The position numbers were made by a program, and so were the translations under genes. Positions 46,040 to 55,105 of a stretch of 64,000 bases of DNA are shown here, one piece after another. The number at the start of each line of letters is the position of its first letter. Within the stretch, counting starts at the first letter, position 1. This stretch comes from CAZRXG01 sp964603985 (GTDB lineage Bacteria > Chloroflexota > Anaerolineae > Aggregatilineales > UBA3940): NCBI GenBank assembly GCA_964603985.1, contig CAZRXG010000013.1:1-64000 (forward strand), in the 5' to 3' direction. The notes under the pieces are model-generated. The model was not told the origin of the DNA, did no database searches, and saw only the letters and a list, made by a program, of their open reading frames with translations.

Positions 46040-46882
46040 ATGGATAGCTATGTGATGATTACCGGCGCTGCCGGTGGACTGGGCAAAGCCTTTGCCGCCG
46101 AATGTGCTATGCGCGGTTGGAACCTATTCCTGACCGATGTGTCCCAACCTGCGCTCGAAGCGGCTGCCACCGGCCTCAAACGCATGTACGGCGTTACCGT
46201 CGAAGCCTACACCTGCGACCTGATCGATGCGCAGGCCCGTGACGCGCTCTGGAAGCACGTTGCCCGGCGAGAGCTGCGCTTTCATATGCTGTGCAACGTT
46301 GCCGGTGTCGATTACCAGGGGCCATTCGTTCAGCGCCGCCTGAATGAGCTGCAAACCATTGTCCGCCTCAACATCGAGGCCACCGTCGAGATGACGCGCC
46401 GCATGCTGGCTTTCAAGCATCCGGCCCACCGCCTGCTTATCGTCAACGTCAGTAGCCTTGCTGCCTTCTATCCCATGCCGGTCAAGGCCGTTTACGCTGC
46501 GTCCAAGCGCTTTCTGCTGGATTGGTCGCTGGCCCTGAATGAGGAGCTGCGCCCACAGGGGGTGATGGTCACCGCGCTGTGCCCTGCCGGTATGCCCACT
46601 AACGACGCCTGCATCCGCGCGATCACCGCGCAGGGATTCGCCGGGCGCATCACTACCATGAACGTAGGCGACGTGACCCGGCTGACTATCAACCGGGCGC
46701 TTGCAGGACAGACCGTTGTGGTGCCGGGTGTCGCCAATCAACTGCTACGTGTGCTCGGAACGCTGGTCCCGCCGCCGCTGGTTGCCGCTCTCATCAACCG
46801 CCGCTGGCAAAAGGCTCATCAGAAGGCGGATGGGAGCGGTCACGTGCCCCCTCTGACTCCGTCAGTCGGCACCCCGGCCTGA
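46040..46882 (+). CDS. Short-chain dehydrogenase/reductase
   Basis: 280 residues. NAD(P)-binding TGAAGGLG (8-15), CNVAG in place of NNAG, VNVSSLAAF with the catalytic Ser, and VYAASKRF with Tyr/Lys. ATG 46040 follows CGGAGG; the longer frame from 45854 covers non-coding-looking sequence. The fold resembles the acyl-reducing SDRs often found with acyltransferases. Substrate unknown. Confidence 0.9.
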   Translation: MDSYVMITGAAGGLGKAFAAECAMRGWNLFLTDVSQPALEAAATGLKRMYGVTVEAYTCDLIDAQARDALWKHVARRELRFHMLCNVAGVDYQGPFVQRRLNELQTIVRLNIEATVEMTRRMLAFKHPAHRLLIVNVSSLAAFYPMPVKAVYAASKRFLLDWSLALNEELRPQGVMVTALCPAGMPTNDACIRAITAQGFAGRITTMNVGDVTRLTINRALAGQTVVVPGVANQLLRVLGTLVPPPLVAALINRRWQKAHQKADGSGHVPPLTPSVGTPA

Positions 46883-46986
46883 TACCTCTGGACTTGTGCC
46901 GCCTGTAAGTCTGTAGGGACGCGGCGTGCTGTGTCCCTACCCAGGGCAAAATCAGGTGAGTAATTCTTAACATGGAGAGTAAACCA

Positions 46987-47889
46987 ATGACTGAAAACCG
47001 AAACCTGACAGGAAAAAACATCGTCATTACCGGCGCGACCTCTGGTATAGGCCGGGCGGCACTCGAAGCCTTGGCCCTGCGTGGGGCGCACGTCATCGGG
47101 GTGGGACGCTCGACAGCGCGCGGTGACGCTGTCAGGCAAGCCCTTCTGGCCTGTGATCCGCACGCTGACGTGGTCTTCTTCACCACCGACCTGTCATCTC
47201 AGCGACGGGTACGCGAACTGGCCGTCAACATCTATCGCGAAGTCAATGCCTCCGGCCACGGCAAACTCGACGCGCTGATCAACAACGCCGGGACGGTGTC
47301 GAGCTGGTACACTGCCACCGAAGACGGCTACGAACTACAGTTTGCGGTCAACCACCTCGCCCCTTTCCTGCTCACCCACAAACTGATGCCGCTGCTACGC
47401 CGCGCGCAGTTTGGCCGCGTGATAACCGTCAGTTCAGGGTCACATTATCACACCAAGATGCACTGGCCCGACGTGATGTACCGCACCAATTACAATACAC
47501 TCGCGGCCTATAAACAGTCCAAGCTGGCGAATGTGCTCTTTACCGCCGAACTCAACCGGCGGCTGGGGCTAGGCTCAAATGTTCGGGCCTATGCCGCCGA
47601 TCCCGGACTGGTCAACACCGAGATCGGCCTCAAGGGCACAGGCGGTATTGAGGCGCTGGTCTGGCAGGTGCGCAAGCGGGCCGGTGTCAGCCCCGAACAG
47701 GGCGCGCAGACCATCGTTTATCTGGCCGCCGATCCCAAGCCTGCATGCTCCCATTGCATCTACTGGAAAGACTGCCAACCCATCGCCCCCAGTGATGCGG
47801 CCCTCGATGCAAGGGAAGCGGCGCGTCTATGGGCGCTTTCCGAACAGTTGTGCGGCTTCGCATGGCTTCGAAAGGAGCAGGCTGCATGA
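46987..47889 (+). CDS. Short-chain dehydrogenase/reductase
   Basis: 300 residues of the retinol-dehydrogenase-like SDR group. TGATSGIG at 15-22, DALINNAGTVSS, TVSSGSHYH with the catalytic Ser, AAYKQSKLAN with Tyr/Lys, and DPGLVNTEIG. A cysteine cluster (PACSHCIYWKDCQ) near the C-terminus is unusual and could bind a metal. ATG 46987 follows GGAGAG by 7 bases. The stop overlaps a small frame at 47886. Confidence 0.9.
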   Translation: MTENRNLTGKNIVITGATSGIGRAALEALALRGAHVIGVGRSTARGDAVRQALLACDPHADVVFFTTDLSSQRRVRELAVNIYREVNASGHGKLDALINNAGTVSSWYTATEDGYELQFAVNHLAPFLLTHKLMPLLRRAQFGRVITVSSGSHYHTKMHWPDVMYRTNYNTLAAYKQSKLANVLFTAELNRRLGLGSNVRAYAADPGLVNTEIGLKGTGGIEALVWQVRKRAGVSPEQGAQTIVYLAADPKPACSHCIYWKDCQPIAPSDAALDAREAARLWALSEQLCGFAWLRKEQAA

Positions 47890-48044
47890 TTTTACTCATG
47901 GCGTGGACCGCGGTGAAGCTCACTGGCAACAAGGCGTTCTTCAATCAACTAAAAGACACTCTTGTGAAAATCCTGTCACCTTTGGGGATGCTGAATCCTC
48001 GCCGTGATGGGAAAAAGGGGAGCACCGCACAAATCAGTGGCTGA
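47886..48044 (+). CDS. Small doubtful ORF overlapping the SDR stop
   Basis: 52 codons from ATG 47886, which overlaps the upstream TGA (ATGA) and follows AAAGGAGCAGG, a good ribosome site. The product (MILLMAWTAVKLTGNKAFF onward) is basic and unlike any family I know. It could be a small coupled gene or the remnant of a longer, decayed one, as the sequence after it looks degraded. Confidence 0.35.
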   Translation: MILLMAWTAVKLTGNKAFFNQLKDTLVKILSPLGMLNPRRDGKKGSTAQISG

Positions 48045-48202
48045 ACGGAAGCGAGACTTCACTGCACGCTCTGAATGGACAAACGAGGAGTGTGGCCCTA
48101 AAACCCGCAATGCCAAAAGACTACATCCGGCCCGAAAAGTGGCTCGTTTTCGGCCAGCTATACGGACGCGTTGATCACACCGCTCGCAACTCCCGCTGCA
48201 AG
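48045..48202. other. Degraded stretch before PTS enzyme I remnant
   Basis: No intact gene. An open frame starts at 48092 on the plus strand and runs to 48385 over the enzyme I remnant, but from about 48203 it is antisense to coding-like sequence, so it is not credited. Together with 47886-49024 this looks like eroded DNA. Confidence 0.4.
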
Positions 48203-48553
48203 CTATCTCAGATTGACGGGCGGGAGTTGCTCGCGGACCAACTCCTGTACGGCGGCTGCGCTTTCCAACGTCAGCGCGGCCTCGGCGACCTGTTGAGCCT
48301 GTTCCAACGGCACGGCACGGATGATTTGCTTGGCAAGCGGGATTGCCGGTGGGTTCATGCTGAACTCGTCCAGTCCCAGCCCTAACAGGATTGGGATCGC
48401 CAGCGGCTCACCGGCCAGTTCTGCGATGCTCTCGCAAACGTAATCAGGCTGGATATCGCTGGTTGCGAGTCGCTCATGTGTGATGACGCCGGTCAGGGGC
48501 GAGAGACATCCTGGTGATGTCACGCCCCCTTTGCATACAGAAGAGGGATGCAT
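48203..48553 (-). pseudogene. C-terminal fragment of PTS enzyme I (PEP-protein phosphotransferase)
   Basis: 116 codons. Residues about 39-109 match the C-terminal PEP-binding domain of enzyme I: AELAGEPLAIPILLGLGLDE, FSMNPPAIPLAK and QQVAEAALTLESA. A normal enzyme I has about 575 residues; the His domain, most of the TIM barrel and a credible start are missing here. The first 35 codons (to about 48450) have no likeness to the family, and the segment before AELAGEP has an insertion (VCESIAELAG instead of VCGELAG). No rest of the gene lies nearby. It is a truncated remnant. Confidence 0.8.
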
Positions 48554-48631
48554 AGGATGATACGATCTTTCATCGAGGGGATGCCGGGAGAGTTTGGACG
48601 ATAGCTCCTATACTTCTATGAAGCGCATGCG

Positions 48632-49024
48632 TTGTCCATCAATCTTGTCGTCCTGGCGTATGGGTTTATGATGCTGATGTCGTGGACGACCCCGCTACGC
48701 ATTTATCGTCACGCGGTTGTTATCGTTGCCAGGCGGGTCCATGAGCATCCCAACCTGACCCGCAAGACGGTTAAACGAATTCGGGATCAGATTGAAATCC
48801 CCTGGCAGGAAGTGGTAAATGCAACACCCTTCCCACTGGTTGCGCACACGGGGGCATTGATCCCCAAACAGAAATCAGTTGAACCGCTGCAGCATCTGCT
48901 TGATGAGAAGGAATTGGTCACTCACGCACTTGAGGTGCTTAAAGGAACGCACATCCGGAAGATCATGCCCAGCTATCGCTCGGGGTTGAAGAAAGAAACA
49001 TTGTCTGACGATGCTGAGAGCTGA
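48632..49024 (+). CDS. Hypothetical protein, possibly truncated
   Basis: 130 codons from TTG 48632. The frame is open upstream to a stop at 48602 and the residues there (LLYFYEAHAL) look protein-like, so the true start may be lost. One hydrophobic segment near the N-terminus (INLVVLAYGFMMLMSW), then a charged helical part (about 25-110). No family recognised. It sits between an enzyme I fragment and the polysaccharide cluster in a decayed region and may itself be a remnant. Confidence 0.4.
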   Translation: MSINLVVLAYGFMMLMSWTTPLRIYRHAVVIVARRVHEHPNLTRKTVKRIRDQIEIPWQEVVNATPFPLVAHTGALIPKQKSVEPLQHLLDEKELVTHALEVLKGTHIRKIMPSYRSGLKKETLSDDAES

Positions 49025-49104
49025 GCGAGTTTATCGGTTAGATGTCAGGTACAAACACGTTTGAACCTCCACTTGTTCGTACCAACTCAGTTTTATCCCA
49101 TTTT

Positions 49105-50031
49105 TCAGCAGGTTTGTTCTTGAAAAACACCTTGCCAGAAACGGGTATGATAGGCAAGTTGGAAATAGCCACGTGCAAGGCGTTCTGGTAAACGGAGTGC
49201 GTAGACCACGTAGAACAGCCCTATGATGAGATTCTGGAGCAGCACAGAAGGGTGGCTTAAAAACAAGTTTCTGATCGCTGCCGGATAACGAGCAAGTCGG
49301 GCGTCGATAAGGTTGGGGCGCAATTCCGGGTAACGCAGTGCAAGGTGATAAGACGAGCGCCCTTCATTGTAGGCGTCGTTAAGCCCCACGTCACGATCCT
49401 TAACGAAGCGATGATAACCCAATGCCCGGGGACAGTAGACAAATTCGGCATTTGACCGGGCCAGCCGGTACCCAAATTCGATGTCGTCGTGCTTGGTAAA
49501 CCTGAACTCGGTATCAAACCCTCCCACAGACTCAAACAGGCGACGGCTGAGAGACACATTCCCCGATAAACAATCCCAGAACGTCAGCGAGTATCCCGGT
49601 TGGGACAGCTTATCATAATGTTCTTCGTAGCGACTGCTGAGATATTCCTCCCAGGGGGTAAGGGAATGCTGATCCAGGATGCGAACCTGGCCGAGGCATA
49701 CGGCAGTCTGTGCCTGGGCCCGGATATGCTCGGACAACATCTCCGGTGTGGCGATGATGTCGTCGTCTAGAAAAAGGAGTAAGGGAGCCTCTGCCAATGC
49801 TGCTCCCCGGTTGCGTGCTGCACTTGGCCCACTGTTAGCCCCATTGATCCAGCGCAAAGTGTAAGGGGCGGCAAACGCTTCGAGCATCGCTTCGGAACCA
49901 TCGGTAGATCCGTCCAGCGACACAATCACTTCAAACGGGTGGCTGGTTTGGCTGCACAAAGCTTCTAAAACCATACGTAAGCTCTCGCAGCGTTGATAAC
50001 TTGGAATTATCACCGAAATGTCAGGTGTCAT
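49105..50031 (-). CDS. Glycosyltransferase family 2
   Basis: 308 residues. GT-A fold with SVIIPSYQRCESLR at the N-terminus, VIVSLDGSTDGS, LLFLDDDIIAT carrying the DxD metal motif, and an acceptor region with SGNVSLSRRLFESVGGFD and KHDDIEFGYRL. It transfers a sugar to a lipid-linked glycan or protein. Last gene of a minus-strand polysaccharide operon; its start overlaps the deacetylase stop by 4 bases. Confidence 0.9.
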   Translation of the reverse strand: MTPDISVIIPSYQRCESLRMVLEALCSQTSHPFEVIVSLDGSTDGSEAMLEAFAAPYTLRWINGANSGPSAARNRGAALAEAPLLLFLDDDIIATPEMLSEHIRAQAQTAVCLGQVRILDQHSLTPWEEYLSSRYEEHYDKLSQPGYSLTFWDCLSGNVSLSRRLFESVGGFDTEFRFTKHDDIEFGYRLARSNAEFVYCPRALGYHRFVKDRDVGLNDAYNEGRSSYHLALRYPELRPNLIDARLARYPAAIRNLFLSHPSVLLQNLIIGLFYVVYALRLPERLARGYFQLAYHTRFWQGVFQEQTC

Positions 50032-50732
50032 GACACTTTTTTAATATCCATTCGCCAATCGATGAGATCAGCATACCCGAATCGCACTTTCAGGGCAAAA
50101 CAGAGAAGGGTATCTTTCCGCTTGATCAGGGTGCGGCGCAGGCGGTAGCGATCTGGCACCGGAGCAAAACCGCTGCGAGCCGTACAGGCCCATTCATATC
50201 CTGCTTGTTCGGCCAGTGCGACAACATCATTGGTGCTCCGACCGTATGGATAGGCTAATCCCCGCGGTGGGCATCCGATAATCTGCGAGAGCTTCTCTCT
50301 AGACCGCTGCATATCTCGTAGAATCTGTTCCCGTGACTGCTCATCGTATGCCCGATGGCTCCAGCCATGCGAGGCTATCTCGACACCTTGCCGATTTAAC
50401 TCCCTTACTTGCTGCTCCTTGAGCAAGAATACTCCCTGCAATTCGGGCCAGTTGGAGGTCTGACCAATGCGCCCGGCAACTATAAAGGCGGTCGCGGAAA
50501 ATCCAACCTCACGCAGGATGGGCCACGCCACCTCGTAAAAGTCGCGCGTGCCGTCATCGAATGCAAGCCCGACCACCTTCCGGCTGTTGGCTTGCAGTGC
50601 CTCCGAGACGGTGCACCCCTGATATCCGCGTGATTTTAACCACTTGGTCATCCTCTCGAACCGCTCTGGTGAGATGGCATAATCATCGGCAGGGTCATCA
50701 TCGACGCGATGGAAGGTTATGATCTTGACCAT
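50028..50732 (-). CDS. Polysaccharide deacetylase (NodB homology, CE4)
   Basis: 234 residues, no signal peptide. CE4 motifs: FDDGTRDFYEVAWPIL (motif 1, catalytic and metal Asp), EIASHGWSHRAY (motif 2, metal His residues), RGLAYPYG (motif 3). N-terminus ITFHRVDDDPADDYAI is typical of the family. It would de-N-acetylate a sugar of the glycan made by the neighbouring transferases. Overlaps the next gene by 4 bases and the GT2 gene upstream by 16 bases. Confidence 0.9.
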   Translation of the reverse strand: MVKIITFHRVDDDPADDYAISPERFERMTKWLKSRGYQGCTVSEALQANSRKVVGLAFDDGTRDFYEVAWPILREVGFSATAFIVAGRIGQTSNWPELQGVFLLKEQQVRELNRQGVEIASHGWSHRAYDEQSREQILRDMQRSREKLSQIIGCPPRGLAYPYGRSTNDVVALAEQAGYEWACTARSGFAPVPDRYRLRRTLIKRKDTLLCFALKVRFGYADLIDWRMDIKKVS

Positions 50733-51568
50733 AGTTTAATCGGGTGCCCTTTGGGGCGCAGCTTTCGAGCGGCGATGGTGCGGATCGTGCTCCATACCAG
50801 ATGCGGCATCCGGTGGATGAGCAAACGCCATCTCAGACCGGGGCGATTTTCCGGCGGAGCGTGCCGCATAAAGCATCGAACCCAGTTCCGGCCCCGCAGC
50901 CACATCTGCTGCAAAAACACCCGGTTTGCAGACTTCGAGCCGGCGTGATCCACAATCGCACCCAGAACCCCGGCCACCTTCCACCCGGCTGCTTTTGCCC
51001 GGAAACAGAAATCCATATCCTCAAAGTAGGCGACGTATGCCTCATCGAACAATCCAATCTGCTCCAGAACCTGGGCACGGATCAGCATGGCTGTCCCCCA
51101 GACGTAATCCACAAGCATAAGTTCGCCGTCATCCGGCGGCACAGGCTCACTGATCATCCCGGTGTTGAAGTCGCAAAAAGCCCCAATCACTTCACGACCA
51201 TCCGGGTGAATCAGGTGCGCTCCCACAATGCCAAACCCGGGATTGTGCTCAAGCGTGGCGGCAAGTTTTTCCAATGTATCGGGGGCGAGGGTGGCATCAT
51301 TGTTAAGCAGCAGCACGGCGTCCGGAGCGTGTTCCAGTGCGTGAGAGATGCCCGTATTGGCCCCCGCCGCGAAGTGTATGTTTTCGGGCAACCCTATCAG
51401 GTGCACCTCAGGGAACAGAGTTTCTATTGTCTCGACGCTGCTATCGGCGGAGCCGTTGTCCACCACAATCACCTGAACAGTCCGCATAGTTGATGCATAT
51501 ACCGAATCCAGACAGGCCAACGTTTCGTCTTTGCCGTTCCAGTTTACGATGATCACTGAGATGTTCAT
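50717..51568 (-). CDS. Glycosyltransferase family 2 (rhamnosyltransferase-like)
   Basis: 283 residues. SVIIVNWNGKDETLACLDS, VIVVDNGSADSS, LLLNNDATLAP with the metal-binding site, GTAMLIRAQVLEQIGLFDE and YFEDMDFCFRAKAAGW are hallmarks of the WcaA/RfbN-type GT2 group that often transfers rhamnose. ATG 51568 is chosen because the long upstream frame (to 51916) lies over the GT4 gene. It starts 1 base after that gene's stop region, so the genes are coupled. Confidence 0.9.
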   Translation of the reverse strand: MNISVIIVNWNGKDETLACLDSVYASTMRTVQVIVVDNGSADSSVETIETLFPEVHLIGLPENIHFAAGANTGISHALEHAPDAVLLLNNDATLAPDTLEKLAATLEHNPGFGIVGAHLIHPDGREVIGAFCDFNTGMISEPVPPDDGELMLVDYVWGTAMLIRAQVLEQIGLFDEAYVAYFEDMDFCFRAKAAGWKVAGVLGAIVDHAGSKSANRVFLQQMWLRGRNWVRCFMRHAPPENRPGLRWRLLIHRMPHLVWSTIRTIAARKLRPKGHPIKLWSRS

Positions 51569-51569
51569 G

Positions 51570-52718
51570 CTAGCGACTTTTATCGTCAACGAGCTTACAA
51601 AGCAGAGCCTCCAGCTCCTGCGCAGACGCTTCCCAGTTGAAGGTTGCTTGCACAAATTCGCGTCCGGCCTGTGCCTGCCGCCTGTGACGGTCGGCGTCGG
51701 TGAGCAAGGAATTGATCTCCCCCGCAAACGTTTCAGGGTCGTCCGCAAGCGTGATGGTGGAATCCGGGACCATGATTCCCGCGTTTGATACCGTCGTAGC
51801 GACGACCGGGCGTCCTGCCGCCAGACCGTCGAGCACTTTATTGAGAGCACCTGCTTCAGATTGCATAGGGGCAATGATGATGTGGGCGGCTTCGTACTCG
51901 GCTCGTAAATTCTCAACGTATCCGGTGACCGTCACCCCCTGAACCCTCTCCAGACTTAGCACGTCATGCGCCGGATGTACCCCCACAATGCGTAACGTGG
52001 CGTCCGGTCGGGCGTTAAGCACACAAGCCCATACCTCACGGACAAACCAGATTACCGCCTCCCGGTTGCGGCGTCTGTACAACGCTCCAACAAACAGGCA
52101 GCGCCCCTCGATGCCCGAACCAATCGGAATATCAAGGTATTCGCGGACATGCCCAACCGGGGGCAAAACCTGTACGAGTGATTGCGGTAGATGCTGCAAT
52201 AATACGTCTTTGTCACGCCGAGAGCGAACAATGATGAGGTCAGCGGTTTGACAGGCAACGAGCTCCTCCTGTTTACGCCCGGCGGTGCCAGGGAGGTTCT
52301 CGTACTGCTCAACGATGAAACGAACGTCAACCTCATCTAACACCCGGAGTACCTCCGAGGAAACTGCCTGTAAATAGCGGCCCATCTCAGGCCATGCGCA
52401 GTAAACGACATCAGGCCAACCACTTGAGAGCGCATCGCGCATTTGCCTGTCGGCGCGCCTGGGAAGCTGGCCTCTGAGCAGGTATTGGATGACGCGGGAG
52501 ACCTTACCCCACACGGTGAAGGCAGGCTGGATCAGCAGCAGATCATCGACGAACGGGGCCATCGTCTGGGCTTTCTTTGCCTCCCGGTCATCGACAAAGC
52601 ACACCAGCCGGATCGTGTGTCGGGCCGATAGATGGCGTATCAGGGCATAGAGGTCTCGCCCGCCGCCGTGCGGCACGTCCGGGTAAATGGCGTAGGGTGA
52701 GGCGATCTGAATGTTCAC
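51570..52718 (-). CDS. Glycosyltransferase family 4
   Basis: 382 residues. GT-B: N-terminal HGGGRDLYALIRHLS, donor domain LFVGALYRRRNREAV, IIIAPMQSEAGALNKVLDGLA (equivalent of the E-x7-E region, here with one Glu replaced by a more Gly-rich loop), PVVATTVSNAGI. Overlaps the upstream gene by 4 bases. Part of the same operon as the flippase, GT2 and deacetylase genes. Confidence 0.88.
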   Translation of the reverse strand: MNIQIASPYAIYPDVPHGGGRDLYALIRHLSARHTIRLVCFVDDREAKKAQTMAPFVDDLLLIQPAFTVWGKVSRVIQYLLRGQLPRRADRQMRDALSSGWPDVVYCAWPEMGRYLQAVSSEVLRVLDEVDVRFIVEQYENLPGTAGRKQEELVACQTADLIIVRSRRDKDVLLQHLPQSLVQVLPPVGHVREYLDIPIGSGIEGRCLFVGALYRRRNREAVIWFVREVWACVLNARPDATLRIVGVHPAHDVLSLERVQGVTVTGYVENLRAEYEAAHIIIAPMQSEAGALNKVLDGLAAGRPVVATTVSNAGIMVPDSTITLADDPETFAGEINSLLTDADRHRRQAQAGREFVQATFNWEASAQELEALLCKLVDDKSR

Positions 52719-53752
52719 TGCGGATACACCTCATCAAGTACGGGGAGAAAGTGCTGCCACGCATAATCTGAGATGATCTCGTGCCCTGACCTGATAAGTT
52801 GTTCTTGCTGTGCAGGTGAGCGTATCAACCCGACGATTGAGTCCGCCATTGGGCGGCCTAGCTCACTGACGATCAGGTGCTTACCGTGGATTAAGTTCAA
52901 GCCCTGCGCGCCTGCGAGGGTGCTCACGACAGGGCATTTTGCGGCGAGTGCCTGCAATATCTTGAGACGCGTACCGCCGGCCTTCTCAATCGGGACGATG
53001 ATGATGGTCGCCTGTGCAAAAAGTGGGCGCATATCCGGCGGGTCGGGGACGATCTCAACACTCGGATTGGCACCTGCGACAATGTATAAATCGGTGGACG
53101 GCATCTTGCCCGCGAAGATACATTCAATCGACGGGAGACTCACCTGAATGATCGGCAGTGTCCCGGCGATGAACTTCTGCGCCCCGCGAACATTCGGAGG
53201 CCAATGCAGCGCCGCCGGGAAAAGCAGTGTCTGTGGTTTGGGAGAGCGTTTGACAGATGACCAGTAGTCGAGATCAACGCCGTTGGGCAATACGTATGAT
53301 CGGGCCGTCGGCTGCAAAGGCTGTGTCCCCCGTGCGTCTTCTGGTGAAACGGCGATCAGCGTATCAACCGGTGTTTTCTGGACAAGCTCTTCTTCTTGTG
53401 GCCGCCTGGGGGCATCATGGCAATCATAGACCCGTTTGCCGGTATATGAACGTGGAATGTAAGACAGCATCGACGCTCCCTGTACGTGAAGGGCATCGGG
53501 TTGAAGCGAAGCGATCAGGTCTCGGATGGTTCTTCGGGTACGTCGTGCTATGCCCCAGTTGTAGGGCCTCCACGTAATCCCCACCAGTCTTTCGTGGAGG
53601 TCACCCAGATCCCTGATTTCGTCCGCTGTGGCGTGGGTGAACAGGTGTACCTCGTGTCGATCCACCAGATAACCAAGCATGAAACGGGCACGTTCTCGCC
53701 CACCCGTCAACGGCGGCGATGGTGACTCCGGGGCCAGCCAGAGGATCTTCAC
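52715..53752 (-). CDS. Glycosyltransferase family 4
   Basis: 345 residues. GT-B fold with N-terminal ILWLAPESPSPPLTGGRERARF, DALHVQGASMLSYIP, donor domain LLFPAALHWPPNVRGAQKFI and IIIVPIEKAGGTRLKILQALA, PVVSTLAGAQGL. Overlaps its neighbours by 4 bases on both sides, typical of coupled operon genes. Similar to sugar transferases of exopolysaccharide clusters; donor unknown. Confidence 0.88.
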   Translation of the reverse strand: MKILWLAPESPSPPLTGGRERARFMLGYLVDRHEVHLFTHATADEIRDLGDLHERLVGITWRPYNWGIARRTRRTIRDLIASLQPDALHVQGASMLSYIPRSYTGKRVYDCHDAPRRPQEEELVQKTPVDTLIAVSPEDARGTQPLQPTARSYVLPNGVDLDYWSSVKRSPKPQTLLFPAALHWPPNVRGAQKFIAGTLPIIQVSLPSIECIFAGKMPSTDLYIVAGANPSVEIVPDPPDMRPLFAQATIIIVPIEKAGGTRLKILQALAAKCPVVSTLAGAQGLNLIHGKHLIVSELGRPMADSIVGLIRSPAQQEQLIRSGHEIISDYAWQHFLPVLDEVYPQ

Positions 53753-55008
53753 CGGTTGTTCTCCCGCAGCAGCCTGATCGCCGTCAGCAGAATGAGCACG
53801 CTCATCATGCCGGTTGTGATCAGGAAGGCCAGAGGTAATGCCAGCACATCACCGCGACGGAGCAGGAGAGTCACACCAAGCCCCCACATCAACAGCGCCC
53901 ACGTCAGTGATAGTCTGAGGCCAGTTTGTGCTTCGCCTCGCGCGTAAATCACCGGGAGCAGGATCGTCGACAGCGCATCGAACGGCGTGCGGAACAGATA
54001 AACGATCAGCACGGGTAGGGCAGGTAGCCACTCCGGGCCGAAGACGGGTTCAATAAGCAGCCGGGCGGTGAGCAGCCCCACCGAAGCTATCAGCGTGCAG
54101 ATACCGACAAATAGGATTACCGTCTGGCGCAGTAATCGAACAAACCCCCGCCGGTCAGCACGCAGCAAAGAAAAAGCCGGAAACCCGACACGGGCGGCAT
54201 AGTCCGCCGGGATACGTGCCCACCGGGCAACGTCTTGAGACCACGTGATATGCCCGATCTGGGATCCACTTAACCAGAAGCCACCCAATGCTGGGACGAT
54301 CTGATCAACGGCAAGGTGCAGCAAGCCCTGTGACTGGTATTTCCAACCAAACGACAATAAGCGCCTCGCGGCCTCGACGTTGAAAACAGGCTGCGGCGTC
54401 CAGGGTGAAGACAGATTGACCAGCAGGGTGCCGCCGACGCTTGTAGCAATCCCACCCCAGGCAAGGCTCCATAAGCCTAACCCCTGCCACGCCATGATCA
54501 GGGCGGTGCTTTGTCCCACCACAAGACCGCCAACTTCCGCCAACGCTAACCGGTCAAAGCGAAGTTCCCGATTGAGCCGCGTCGACGGCACAGTTCCAAA
54601 AGCATCAATGAAGGGGGTGATGGACATCAACGAAATAACACGCTTCCCGGCTGGGGGCAGGTCGTAGAGCGATACCAGCCAATAAGAGCCAATGATCAGC
54701 GCACCACCAAGCAAGATCGCCAGGAACAGGCGAATCGAAAATGCCGTCCCTTCTTCTTCCGGTAAGACGTGTTCGCCACGTTGGATCAGCGCGGCACTGA
54801 CACCCATATCAACCAGCAAACTCAAGATGCCAATTGGCAGTAAGATGATGGCAAATGCTCCAAAAATCTCCGGGGCCAGGAGACGCGAGAGCAGGATCAA
54901 ACTGGCAACCGAGATGAGCTTGGCAGCACCCCCTCGCAAGGCTAATGCGATCAGCCCTTTGAGTGCCCGCCCTCTAATATCGCTCAGGTGTTGTGATGAA
55001 CCCGGCAT
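53749..55008 (-). CDS. Wzx-like oligosaccharide flippase (MATE/MOP superfamily)
   Basis: 419 residues with about 12 membrane helices. ALKGLIALALRGGAAKLISVA near the N-terminus, and LAPEIFGAFAIILLPIGILSLLVDMGVSAALIQR, in pieces recognisable as the polysaccharide-export flippase family, where the FGDMG-like loop precedes ALIQ. It moves lipid-linked repeat units across the membrane. First gene of the minus-strand operon; divergent from the lipoprotein gene at 55106. Confidence 0.92.
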   Translation of the reverse strand: MPGSSQHLSDIRGRALKGLIALALRGGAAKLISVASLILLSRLLAPEIFGAFAIILLPIGILSLLVDMGVSAALIQRGEHVLPEEEGTAFSIRLFLAILLGGALIIGSYWLVSLYDLPPAGKRVISLMSITPFIDAFGTVPSTRLNRELRFDRLALAEVGGLVVGQSTALIMAWQGLGLWSLAWGGIATSVGGTLLVNLSSPWTPQPVFNVEAARRLLSFGWKYQSQGLLHLAVDQIVPALGGFWLSGSQIGHITWSQDVARWARIPADYAARVGFPAFSLLRADRRGFVRLLRQTVILFVGICTLIASVGLLTARLLIEPVFGPEWLPALPVLIVYLFRTPFDALSTILLPVIYARGEAQTGLRLSLTWALLMWGLGVTLLLRRGDVLALPLAFLITTGMMSVLILLTAIRLLRENNR

Positions 55009-55105
55009 GCGTGCATTATACTGGAAATCGAACCGTCGGTTTGCCGTTTCGCTTCAATCTGTCTACACTTGGGCTGCACATTCATCTTAGTGATGGAGGC
55101 TCTCG

